From Parapristionchus giblindavisi (lineage: Eukaryota; Nematoda; Chromadorea; Rhabditida; Diplogasteridae), in assembly GCA_943737045.1 (NCBI GenBank), contig CALSFV010000295.1:196501-260500 (forward strand): 64,000 nt of DNA. Direction: 5' to 3'. The translations under genes and the position numbers were made by a program. Below, one piece after another: positions 45,038 to 54,830 of the stretch. Within the stretch, counting starts at the first letter, position 1, and each line of letters opens with the position of its first letter. The notes under the pieces were generated by a model that did no database searches, was not told where the DNA came from, and worked only from the letters and a program-made list of their open reading frames with translations.

Positions 45038-45154
45038 GGACGGAACCATACGATTAGGCTTTTCGTCCGAGTCATCTCCAAAGGACCAAGGGGGAGAAAC
45101 AAGAAGGACATATATCAATAGCTGGAATATTTTCAGCAAGGACATGGAGTTCAT
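45038..45154 (-). pseudogene. Candidate signal-peptide exon (block B unit 2)
   Basis: ATG at 45154 and leader SLLKIFQLLIYVLLVSPPWS, followed by DDSDEKPNRMVPS and a GTACCC donor. Paralogue of 12530-12646. The leader is conserved while the mature part changes, which would suit a secreted protein or a relic of one. Confidence 0.4.
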
Positions 45155-45788
45155 ATTATGACATGTGGAAGGTACATATTGACCGTATAAAATACACTTG
45201 TTTATTAGGGTACGAGAGTAGCCAACCACTGCCACAATAAATTTCTATGTTTAGAGAGAGAGCACCATTGAGAGTGTATGTAGATCAGAGAGAGCGAGGA
45301 AGGAATGGAGGAAATAGTGGGGAGTTAATCGATAGTTCTTTCCATTGGGGCTTTCCATTTCCGCGCTTTGCAAATACATCTAATTGGTAGCACATTAGCT
45401 CTTTTATTAATCTCCTTATTTATCTGTCCTTATACGATACATTTAACACAAAGTTTGTTGTACAAAAACTACGCGTCATTGCTCTGTGGTCGCAAGATAC
45501 TTGATTCGTGATTCTAGCGAACCATAAGCTGAATAAGCATTATATAAATAATGTACGGTATGTGAAATACCTTTTGCCGCCTTTCTCTCTCCACAGCACC
45601 TTCACAAAAACATCTTCATCTTTTATTTTCTTTGAATTTTCGAAAGAAATATTGTGAAGTCAGATAGACAAAGGGATCAAAATATCTTGGACATTTTAAC
45701 ACTAGTCATAAATTTTCTTGGACGAAATTCTAATCATAAGTGGATTTTTATAGATTTGGTAAAGCATTTGAATATCTTTTTTTTGCAG

Positions 45789-45922
45789 AAAGTAGTGACC
45801 AACCTACTTCTAATAATCCTCAAGAGATAACTACAGACACCACTACATTCTTCGTAAGTACCGTTGCAGATCCATACGTTTCTCTAGTTTCTCTTTCATT
45901 GTATTGTTTTACAAATATATAA
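45789..45922 (+). pseudogene. Candidate terminal exon with hydrophobic C-terminus (block B)
   Basis: Follows a TTTTTTTTGCAG acceptor; open to a stop at 45920-45922. Paralogue of 13358-13509. The tail lengths differ, so the C terminus is not under strong constraint or the true exon ends at the internal GTAAGT near 45855. Confidence 0.35.
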
Positions 45923-46440
45923 CGCAATTCAAATACAGTATCTAATTATAAATAAACAAATATTTTTAATTATGAATTCAATTAGATCAATTTTATGTAT
46001 TATAGTTCATTTTCTTAACTTGACTTTTCGTTCACTGCTATTCTTATACTACCCCGTTTTTTTGCATGATAAATTATGTATTCATCAATTTTATTGTAGC
46101 TCTCTCCAAATATTCATTGCCATAACAATTTTTCAATCTACCCTATATTTATTTTTTCTGAAGTATGTTTCTAAAAAAACACGCATAAATTATGACCAGA
46201 AGCATGGAAAACAACCACAAAAAACTACGTGAAGAAACTTTGAAAATATTTAAACACTCGATTTATCGATTACTGTTAAATAGTCTAGTTTTTATAAATG
46301 ATCAATCCCCATCACAATTTGTTCATAGATCTGTTACAAATGAAAAAAAAGCTGGTCCATTGTCTCTCCTCGAGCATAAAACAGTATAGAATACACTCTT
46401 TGTTCATATTTCTTCGATGCTGATCATGCAACAGACAATT

Positions 46441-47279
46441 TGTGAAAGAAAGAGACGAGAAGCACATTCACAGTGCACTAGGTAAAGGTACATCCGTTAG
46501 TCAAGGTATTCCATCATATCATAAATAAATGTGGTAACATGAGGGGATTGATGGATGTCCGTAGCCAAGATTGTCATATGTTTCACAATTCATTCATTGC
46601 ATTGAATGATTCCGGAATTCTCAGTTCCTCTTCTTCTGATCCAAAACATTATCAAATAATTATTTTGACTAGGTAAACTAGGCAGAGACTTGGACTATTA
46701 GACTCCTTATACGATTAAAAGGTACAACACGTTGTTCAAGACACACGAAGTCCTGCGGGTGACCACTGCTACGACAGTGATAATTCAAGGCCAATTCCGT
46801 CCGCCTCAGCCTCAGTAAGCCTCATGTAATTCGACCAAGTTCTGATCATAAAATGCTTTGTACCAGATTCAGAAGAGGGGCAAACTATTGTTCAGATTTT
46901 GATCGAATTACATGAGTACTGAGTATTATATGTACTGATGAGTGAATCCAAATTGAAATTTCGTGTTTAATCGTAATGGAAAATAATAATAACTTTGATC
47001 AAATGTTGGAAAAGGTAGGAAAATATAAAATTTGATTTCACACGGCAAGTAGGTTATCTTACCACCAATCAAGCGCTTTCTGTCTTTGCTTTCCAAATTT
47101 AATAACAAACAAATCATATCACATACACCATTGTCCAACATCCCGCTGCCTCATTCTGTGATTGATGTCGACCATTTCCTCGTGTATCACGAGTGTGCAC
47201 AGCTGCACCGCTCCAGGCGTACAATGTTTTTTGTTCCCTCGAAACTATGAAGACAATGAAGACAATGACTCTATCTCTG
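46441..47279. other. Intergenic region with two dispersed repeats
   Basis: 46737-46803 (GGTACAACACGTTGTTCAAG ... GGCCAATTCCGTCC) is a copy of a dispersed repeat also at 20303-20400 and, inverted, at 59884-59996. 46803-46924 is a small palindrome with CTCATGTAATTCGA at both ends. No gene seen. Confidence 0.6.
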
Positions 47280-47287
47280 TATAAATA
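47280..47287 (+). promoter_or_regulatory. TATA box of the ShK gene
   Basis: TATAAATA lies 52 bases before the ATG at 47339. A start about 30 bases downstream would leave a 5' leader of roughly 28 bases, and no acceptor-like AG with a pyrimidine run lies directly before the ATG. Confidence 0.65.
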
Positions 47288-47338
47288 CGAGCAAGCAAAT
47301 GTGATAGTGGAATAGCCATCTCTCATCAAACTACCAAC

Positions 47339-50300
47339 ATGATCTACCGTCTCTTGTTCGCTCTCGCTGCGCTGTCCGCGGGTGTAGAAGGAACTTGTGT
47401 AGACCTGGTAAGAACCTGATATATTTGATTCGGTTTGAGAGTTAACTTGTTCAAAGCGAGTAGAGGGGGCACGCAATTTTCGCGTTTCAGCCATTACATA
47501 AGCAGGCGATCAAAGTCGCTATTTTGATACTATATCGATACGCTCAAACAATACTTTTGAGAGAGGGAAACCACACACGAGAGATAAAATTCACGGGTGC
47601 AAGAAGATTTCGAATATTATGCCCTCGAGCAACGATGTCCAAACTGTCGTCTTTGCTACCTGTTCATCATGCTACCTAACTCGCAGCATGGTATTTAGGC
47701 GTACTCCACATTTCATCAGCAATTATACTTTACTTTGCATCGTATTAAAGAGAGCGTAACCTCTCTCAATGGTCTCTACATTGTACACACTATTTCTCTG
47801 TTCTCTATCAACGAGAAAGCATGGCGTGTCGAAGAGACCATTGAGAAACGCTACGATCCCTTTAAGGATATTATTCTTGTTACTGAACAATAAATAATGC
47901 AGCATGGTGACATCGCAAAATGATTGACCCTACTTTGTTGAGTCAAATCGTTTACCAACCTGTATCATTTTATGAAGCTGACCCAGCTAGGACTATGGTA
48001 TTACTCAGAATCAATTCAATCCCATGAGGGTTGGAATGTTAAAAATACTCTCTCGTAAACAAGGAAAGCGAGAGAGCATAGCCAGAGAGTATCAAACACA
48101 CTCGGGGTATCTATTTAAATCAAATTCTTGCAGCCCAATCTATCGACCGGCGTGTCGGAGTGTCCGAGCCTTGCCTATCTCTGCAACAACACCATCTACT
48201 ATACGCTAATGACAACTCAGTGTCCGGCGACGTGTGGAAGGTTTGATTTATATTGAAAATAATAATATTAATTTTTATATTAAAGCCACACACCAAGCTA
48301 ATTTGAAACTCTCCGGTCTGGCAATACTCTCTCACTTTCTTTGTCTACGAATGAGTATTGCCAATGCGGAGGGTAAAATTGGCATGGGGTATTCCTTTAA
48401 AGGGAGCGTTATCTATCTCAATGATCTCTTCATTGTGCACACTATTGCTCGGTTCTGTAACAACGATAGAGCGTAGAGCGTTGAAGAGACCATTGAGGGA
48501 GGTTACTCTCCCTTCAATATTCGTTATGCATTCAAGGAATAGTTGCCGTTCAAAAATAGATAGCGTTCATTAATGTTATATTTCTAGATGCACGAATAGC
48601 ACAACGACGACCACGACAACGAGTGAGTTGAGAAGAGTTTTGGAATTTTTGAAATATACATGTAAAAGAGATTTTCAAATTTGAAATATTGAATTTTTGA
48701 AATTGCCATTATGATTTGGCTATTTTCGCTTGCTCGAAAATGCGAAAATACATGACAATACACACGCTTGATCTAGTGGTCTATGGCGCGCCCCACCATT
48801 CCTCCTGGGATCGATTCCCGGTCGTCTCACCGCCTCCGCCCCACCAAGGCGCCCAATGCAAATTATTGCAGCCTGTGTTGACCAAAAAAACACCGCTACC
48901 GGAGTGTCCGACTGTCCCTCGCGTGCCTATCTCTGCAACAACACCGTCTACTACACACTGATGACGACTCAGTGTCCGGCCACTTGTGGAAGGTTTGAGC
49001 AATATTTAAAAAATTATATCGTTATTGTAATATTAATATTAATTGTAACTATACAATCAAGGTTCAAAATAGCTGCAAAATAGCTTAATTTTGTACGACT
49101 ACTCTTATTTTTACTCATTATTTCCATCATGACAAACATGACAGTGAAGAGTAGCGAAGGTTCCACAAATTAAGCAATCAATCGAAAACCATTAATGATT
49201 GAATTGTTGATTGCTGATTTATTGATCGCATTCATTTGTTTAGATGCAACTCCACCACCACAACAACAACTACCACAAATTCGAGTAAGCCACTTATAAA
49301 TAAATTGATTATGCTAATCTGGCAACATAAACACATAATCGCCAATATGGTCACACATTTTTCTCCATTCTGTATGATTTTGGCACGCCTGAGAACGCAT
49401 CCATGAACGATGGCAAAACTTTCAATCTCCGCTCCGGCAACACTCTCTAGTAGATAAAGAAAGCGAGAGTGTGCGGCCAGAGTGGAGAGATAGCTGCTGT
49501 ATGCCATTAATAGCCATTTCCGTTAATTTTTGTACCGTGTTTTCTCAAAAACGCATAAATATTATTATTAATAATAATATTTGCAGCCTCCTGCGTCGAT
49601 CAGACCAATCCATCCACCGGCGTCTCCGACTGTTCATCACGCGCATATCTCTGTAACAATACGCTGTACTATTCCTTCATGACCACCCAGTGTCCGGCCA
49701 CTTGTGGAAGATGTACGGCAAGCACCACGAGTGAGTCATATCTTTTGTGTATTTCAAATTTTGCGGAAAATCCAAAACCTGATTTCAACGTGAGTTTAAA
49801 GTAACTAATTAAGATAAGATAATCTCAAAGCGGAGAATTTCAAAATAGGTCGGGGTGTGCCTTTAAAGTAGACATTTCAGACACTACGTCAACTTCAACC
49901 TGCGCCGACCTTCCCAATCCTTACACCGGAGTATCTGACTGCCCTGCTCGCAGGTACTTTTTAAAAAATAAAAATAAAAGAAGAAGAAAAAAGTTCATTT
50001 ATCTGATTGTAGATTAGTTTTCCACTGTTTTTTACGGTGCTCCTAAACCAAAAAATTCTGCGGCGTTCAGACGCAATCGATCTTGTCAAAGTATTTGTAT
50101 GAAAGACACGGAAAATGGAGCAAGAAAAGTTATGGTTTCGAAAACCTCTGAATAAAATGAAAATACACAGTTTTTCTATACATTTGTACCATAAAGTAAG
50201 CTCTCTGCTAGAAATATATTATTTCCTAATATTTTTACATATTATTATTTTCAGGTCCCTGTGCTCGGACTCCAACTACGCCTCCCTCATGGCGGTACAA

Positions 50301-50339
50301 TGTCGCGCCACTTGCGGTCTCTGTTCGGGAAAGAAATAG
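47339..50339 (+). CDS. Secreted protein with four ShK domains and Thr-rich linkers
   Basis: Eight exons join in phase to 224 residues: 47339-47407, 48134-48240, 48588-48622, 48872-48992, 49244-49284, 49587-49730, 49881-49953, 50255-50339 (stop TAG). Exon 1 encodes a signal peptide (IYRLLFALAALSAGVEG) and the first cysteine. The mature chain holds four six-cysteine ShK modules of the nematode type (CVD..N..TGVSDC...A.LC.N..Y..LM..QC.ATCG.C). Linkers between domains 1-2 and 2-3 are runs of threonine with N-x-S/T sites, probably O-glycosylated. Domain 4 is the most diverged (CRATCGLCSGKK). ShK exons end in GGAAG and the linker exons start ATGC with the same phase, so domains 1 to 3 arose by exon duplication. 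ShK modules occur in nematode surface, secreted and enzyme-tail proteins; partner unknown. No frame damage. Confidence 0.93.
47750..47877. mobile_element. CTCTCAATGG-family MITE in intron 1
   Basis: GAGCGTAACCTCTCTCAATGG and CCATTGAGAAACGCTACG...CTTTAA are inverted around a CAACGAGAAAGC loop. Confidence 0.65.
48035..48115. mobile_element. Partial MITE (GGGTGTGCCTTTAAA family) in intron 1
   Basis: CTCTCTCGTAAACAAGGAAAGCGAGAGAG core and a CACTCGGGGTATCTATTTAAA end; the exon 2 acceptor follows 18 bases later at 48133. Confidence 0.55.
48280..48394. mobile_element. GGGTGTGCCTTTAAA-family MITE in intron 2
   Basis: TTAAAGCCACACACCAAGCT through CTCTCTCACTTTCTTTGTCT to GGGTATTCCTTTAAA, a full-length copy of about 120 bp. 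It directly abuts another MITE. Confidence 0.75.
48395..48516. mobile_element. CTCTCAATGG-family MITE in intron 2
   Basis: CTTTAAAGGGAGCGTTATC at the left; GAGGGAGGTTACTCTCCCTTC at the right; inverted around AACAACGATAGAGC. The shared TTTAAAG junction with its neighbour suggests both families use the same kind of target. Confidence 0.7.
49401..49500. mobile_element. Degenerate GGGTGTGCCTTTAAA-family MITE in intron 5
   Basis: CAATCTCCGCTCCGGCAACACTCTC and GAGAGTGTGCGGCCAGAGTGGAGAG are inverted. The ends are eroded. Confidence 0.6.
49826..49868. mobile_element. MITE half in intron 6, next to an acceptor
   Basis: AAAGCGGAGAATTTCAAAAT, then AGGTCGGGGTGTGCCTTTAAAG. The acceptor of exon 7 is only 12 bases further on at 49880. 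Confidence 0.6.
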
Positions 50340-52180
50340 GCGTTTCTCTTATTTTTCGAATTTAAATTTTGCAGTTTCATTGATTCTTCGCTGGTTTTAA
50401 TAATGTACATTTGTGTGATAATGGATTATGCCACTTTTGTACTCTGAGAGTTGGAGCAATAATTCAGGGATAAAATATGTTTTTCTCTATCGAATGTCAT
50501 GTGACCAGGTATTTATTGAAAGATATGAGCGATCACCTAGTCATAGCTGGTTAGCTTCTTGAAACACAATGGTCGGTAAATGATTGACAAAAGGAGGTAG
50601 TTCAAGTGGTGCTTATACTGTAATTTCGTCAAATGTTTTTTCACTTCAAGTGAACTTACAAGTCCATTTCAAGTCAGTGACGTAATGTAAGTTCTGAAAT
50701 ACAAAAAAAAGGAATGGAAACCTTGTCACGATGAATGGATGATGATGATTTTGTATATGTCATCGATACTTATTGTTCGCTAAACCGATGACTCCTCCGA
50801 TCAAGAGGATGAAGGGGGGCTTGGGTTGTATTACATAAATAAATTAGGATTAAGCACACTTGATGATCCCAAAATGTAATTCGTAGTCTCGTATACACTA
50901 TGTGTCATCTATAATTACTATATTGTTCGCTAAACCGATGACTCAAAGATTGAATCCTCCTCTTGGTCTTGATACAGGCCAATTCCCCTCTCAGAATCTC
51001 TCTCTCGATGAATAATATAAATGTAAATAAAAAGTATCCAAGGTCATCTTTAATGTCATGCAATGAGCTATTCATATGATGTTTGCCCACTGATTCATCG
51101 TTTGAGATTCAGAGATGATCAATGTTGGAGAGGGAGAGGGTGAGAGAGGGGGGAGGGAGAGGAAGACAGCGAGGGTATGAGAGAGAGAGAGATAAAGAGA
51201 GAGAGATAAACAGAGAGAGAGGGAAGGAAGGAGAAAGGTAGAGAGACAGAAGTAGAGAGAAAGGAAGAGGGAGACAGAGAGAAAGAGGTAGAGGTAGAGG
51301 GATAGGTAGAGATCGAGAGTGAGAGGTAGAGACTGATATAATACCCGACAGATGGGCCAATACCCACACATTAGGTGACACAATGATAGTAAGATAGAAA
51401 TAGATCGGAGTCATGGGTAAATATCCCTCTCTCGCACTGTTTTTGGTCCTTATCGCACTTAGCCCCTTGCTCCTTCTTCATCCTTCACGTTTTATAGTGT
51501 TGTCATATGTTCCTCATCAATCTATGTAATTTATTTATCTTTTCTGTACCGTGTTTTCTTATAAACCGCATAACTAATTACTAAATATAGATCGGAGTCA
51601 TGGGTAAATATCACACTGTTCCCGGTGCTTATCGCTCTTACTTACCTCGCCATCTCACCATTTGTTTGGATTTCGGCTCAATTGTGCCAGGCGTTTCTCA
51701 GATTAGATTAGGGCAGCCATTGGTGCTAAATGTTCTGCATCAAGAATTAGAGAGCGGAACTTTCCTGTAGTTTTATTTCAAATCTCGCGCCTTTTCGTTA
51801 CGTTGTACGGTTTCCTGTTGGGAAAAAATAATTTATTTCCTTGAAATCACACCCGAGCTGATTTTACCTTTCCTTTCTAGCAACCAGTGAAAATTGATTG
51901 ATGTGATCTCCCTATTCCCCATAGTATTTCTATTTCGACAGTACTTGTGTTCACCAAAAATCCTCTCAACCATCTGTTCGTCTCATTCATTCACACATTT
52001 TATATTATTTGTTCTTTTCTATACCGTGTTTCCTTGAAAACGCAAAAATAGTATTATTATTATTAACGCTCGCTCTCTCTCTCTCTTATTGTTAGGTAAA
52101 AAAGCGATAGAGTGTTGCCACTGCCTAGAGTTTCTATCCGTTTGAAGTGTGCCCTTGAATTAAAAATTGCATTGTATTTC
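50340..52180. other. Intergenic region between the ShK and Ly6-like genes
   Basis: Contains an AAGTCTACTT-type MITE remnant (50630-50705), a GA-rich microsatellite (51121-51340), a short repeat TAGATCGGAGTCATGGGTAAATATC at 51400 and 51590, and a MITE half ending GAAGTGTGCCCTTGAATTAA at 52160. The dispersed TGTACCGTGTTTTCT block occurs at 51545 and 52019, and also at 49530 in the ShK gene. No gene seen. Confidence 0.6.
51121..51340. repeat. Imperfect GAGA microsatellite
   Basis: About 220 bases of GAGAG with interruptions. The serine/leucine-rich frames on the minus strand are low complexity. Confidence 0.9.
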
Positions 52181-52182
52181 AG
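52171..52182 (+). promoter_or_regulatory. Probable trans-splice (or 5'UTR intron) acceptor of the Ly6-like gene
   Basis: TTGTATTTCAG ends at 52182, six bases before the ATG at 52189. Such a site directly before the start codon is usual for spliced-leader addition in nematodes. A cis intron in the leader is the alternative. Confidence 0.65.
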
Positions 52183-52188
52183 AAAAGC

Positions 52189-53312
52189 ATGTCCAAGTTT
52201 GCTGTGTTCATTTTCGTCGCAATGATTTCTACAGCGTTCGCGCTTCGATGCTACGTTGGAGGTACCGTATTCTTTCGTTCATTCATTTTTTATTTTATTA
52301 TTTTTTTTCATTTTGTTTTGTTTTATTCTACTGCATTTCCATTCCATGGAAAAGCCGCCGAAACCAGGATAGAATATTTACACACTATTTATTTTAATGT
52401 AAGAAAAAAATAAATTTTAAAAATTGTTATCCATATCCCCAATATTATAGGAGGTACCACTGGTAGTCGCGACCACCCAGAGGTGTACCAGCAGCCTACC
52501 TGCGCAGATAGAAACGAACAATTTTGCTACAAGGTAATGAATAGCTGCATGTTTCACTCCAAAATTATATTAAGCATACTGTAAATATTATATTAAGGAA
52601 TTAGCATATGAAAGGTGCACTTTGTAATACAATACAATCCTTTATCAAACACCAAGCAAGTGGGGAGGGATAGGATGTCGAAAGACTGGTTACTCTAACA
52701 ATAATCGTGCATGGAACCATTATTTTTTTGAAAAAAACGATCATTCTTTATTTCAACATTCTTTATTATGTCCTTATGATGCATATATATTTTTTTAAAA
52801 TTTCATCGACGTTGAATTGTTCTAAAACCGTTGTTTCCAGAAAAATCCCAAATATGTCTAATGCTCTTTCTCTTTGCACATTTAATATTGATAACATCTC
52901 ATATATATTATTGCAGAGAGAATTCTTCAACAACGGCATGCACACAGTCATCAAGAACTGCGGAAACGGATTCTGTCGGGTTCGTACAGTTTCTGTTGAA
53001 AACATTTTTCTAAACTGAAGATTATAGTCCAAAAACCGGCTCTTCGAGAGCTTTTAAGGGCACACCCGAGCTAATTTTACTCTTGGCAATAATATCTGGT
53101 AGACAAAGAGCGCGAGAGAGTGTGGTCAGAGCGGAGATTTTCAAATTAGCTCGGGTTGTCCCATGAAACAGTCAACGTTTCAGAGCGAGGGCTGTGACGT
53201 TTCCACGGGCGTGTGTTGCTGTCGAGGAGACTTCTGCAACGGAGCAGAGATGACGTCATCGTTGATCATGACGTCACTCGTGGCTGCGGTCGCTGCCTTC
53301 TTCAAATATTAA
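52189..53312 (+). CDS. GPI-anchored Ly6/three-finger-type protein
   Basis: Four exons join in phase to 115 residues: 52189-52261, 52451-52533, 52917-52979, 53184-53312 (stop TAA). Residues 2-19 are a signal peptide (SKFAVFIFVAMISTAFA). The mature chain starts LRCYVGG, has ten cysteines and ends its folded part with CCCRGDFCNGAE, the CC....DxCN signature of the Ly6/uPAR three-finger fold. After MTSS a hydrophobic tail (LIMTSLVAAVAAFFKY) fits a GPI-anchor signal, so the product should sit on the cell surface. Nematode Ly6 members of this kind often serve receptors or cuticle-facing roles; the partner here is unknown. A probable trans-splice acceptor lies six bases upstream. Intron 3 contains one complete small MITE. 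The ShK gene ends 1.85 kb upstream on the same strand, too far for a typical tight operon. Confidence 0.93.
53066..53164. mobile_element. GGGTGTGCCTTTAAA-family MITE filling intron 3 of the Ly6-like gene
   Basis: GGGCACACCCGAGCTAATTT and AAATTAGCTCGGGTTGTCCC are inverted ends, with the usual CTCTCGCGCTCTTTGTCTACC loop in complement. The exon 4 acceptor follows at 53183. Confidence 0.8.
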
Positions 53313-53402
53313 AAATACCCTTGTCCATTTCCATTCATCCTTAACATTCTTTTTTCTCTGTTTCCATGTTCTCTGTCGACTAGAGAAAATACCTGCAGCT
53401 TT

Positions 53403-53492
53403 AAAACTACTCCGGGGCAATTTAAAACTCTCCGCGTTAACCACATTTTCATACTGTCTTTAGAAGATCCGTGCGGAGAGTTTGAATATTCC
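53403..53492. mobile_element. Degenerate MITE downstream of the Ly6-like gene
   Basis: ACTCCGGGGCAATTTAAAACTCTCCGC and GCGGAGAGTTTGAATATTCC are inverted remains of the same family. Confidence 0.5.
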
Positions 53493-54031
53493 ATCATTTT
53501 ATGACCATTACTGTATCTGAAAACCGTCTAGACTATTAGCATGTCATATTATTTGCCTGTTCATTAATTCATTTACATTATCTCATGTCACTTGCGTGTA
53601 TTTTGTCATTGATATCGTAATAACCCACTTCCCAAGAATCACATATCATGTTTTCCCTATTTTGCTCACCGTTTTCCGTTCTTTTACACTGTTTCTTCCA
53701 ATTTGGAGTAATTTTAATGATAAACCGATCGTTTAGCACGTTTGCCAATGCATATATTAAATTTAAATGTTAAATTAAAGGATGTTTGGTCAATTGGGAC
53801 ATCTAACAAGGGAGCTCTGTGGTTTTGTCTTGGCCATATGAGAAGGCACTATCATGACTAGATTAAGTTCTCGATGGTGATTACGAATCTCTTTTTAGGG
53901 CTGCCTAGACGACCTGAGTTTCGAGAAAATCGATATTGAAATTCCGATGGTCAATTCGAAAATTCGCGAGGGGTAGTGCATAAACATTTCCTATGAGTTG
54001 GTGAACTCATCTATCAACCTCCGAATCAGTT

Positions 54032-54104
54032 ACCTGTGTAGTGTAGTGGATAAGGTGTCCGCGTTAACTTTTGACTGTCACTGGTTCGATCCCTCTCGCA
54101 GCAC
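54032..54104 (+). other. tRNA-like segment, left arm
   Basis: A box TAGTGTAGTGG at 54039-54049 and B box GGTTCGATCC near 54083-54092, at tRNA spacing. Five of the acceptor positions can pair (CTGTG with CGCAG), the T and D stems poorly. A degenerate tRNA or tRNA-derived promoter. Confidence 0.6.
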
Positions 54105-54267
54105 CTTTCTTTTGCTAATTTTCTTGATGTCAAGATGAAGCATATAAAATTTTTTTAAACATCAAACAAAACATTTTAAAAAACATCAAGATCAAACATC
54201 ATTGTTTTTTAAAAAAATTTTTTTTTGATGTTTCATCTTGACATCAAGAAAATTAGCAAAAGAAAGG

Positions 54268-54340
54268 TGCTGCGAGAGGGATCGAACCAGTGACAGTCAA
54301 AAGTTAACGCGGACACCTTATCCACTACACTACATAGGTA
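54268..54340 (-). other. tRNA-like segment, right arm
   Basis: Mirror copy of 54032-54104 with the same A and B boxes; one change next to the A box (CTATG for CTGTG). Confidence 0.6.
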
Positions 54341-54711
54341 ACTGCTTCGGAGGTTGATAGATGAGTTCACCAACTCATAGAAAATGTTTATGCACTACCC
54401 CTCGCGAATTTTCAAATTGGCTAGCCAAATTTCAATATCGATTTTCTCGAAACTCAGGTCGTCTAGGCACTCCTAAAAAAGAGATTCGTAATCACCATCG
54501 AAAACGTATTCTAGTCATGATAGTGCCTTCTCATATGGCCAAAACGAGACCACAGAGTTCCCTTGTAAGACAATAGTCCTCCTGCTCTCACGTACTCTTT
54601 TTCTCTGACAATTTCAGTGAGCGAGACCTCATTTCCATTTACCGTCCTTTCTCGTCTTCCTTGTTCTAAGTCTTGAAGCTTTCCTTTTATTTGAAATTTT
54701 GGCAAAATGTA

Positions 54712-54830
54712 TCTTTAAAGCGACGCCCCAAGCTAATTTTACTCTCCGCATTGGCAACGCTCTCTCGTAGACAAAGAAAGCGAGAGAGTGTGGCCAGAGC
54801 GGAGAGTTTCAAATTAGCTTGGGTTGTAAC
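54712..54830. mobile_element. GGGTGTGCCTTTAAA-family MITE, near-complete
   Basis: TTTAAAGCGACGCCCCAAGCT to AAATTAGCTTGGGTTGTAAC, with the loop CTCTCTCGTAGACAAAGAAAGCGAGAGAG. A good reference copy for the family. Confidence 0.8.

Larger units (their letters stand above)
43111..46440. repeat. Block B, tandem unit 2 (counterpart of 10608-13975)
   Basis: Direct copy of block A unit 2, differing by scattered substitutions and small gaps; the MITE at 45178 lacks its right end. It contains the empty site for the TTAA fold-back near 43110, the Fn1-like exon at 44425-44515, the leader exon at 45038-45154 and the terminal-exon candidate at 45789-45922. Confidence 0.75.
53807..54565. mobile_element. 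759-bp fold-back element with TAA target duplication and mirrored tRNA-like arms
   Basis: Ends CAAGGGAGCTCTGTGG and a near-complement ending CCACAGAGTTCCCTTG, flanked by TAA at 53804-53806 and 54566-54568. A 3-bp TAA site is typical of PIF/Harbinger-type elements. The arms pair to a centre near 54190. Each arm carries a tRNA-like segment (54032-54104 and 54268-54340). No transposase. Confidence 0.85.

Noticed and set aside
51072..51414. Serine/leucine-rich frames on the minus strand
   Set aside because: Translation of a GA microsatellite.
54032..54104. Functional tRNA gene
   Set aside because: Only about five acceptor pairs and poor D and T stems; present as mirrored copies in a fold-back element.
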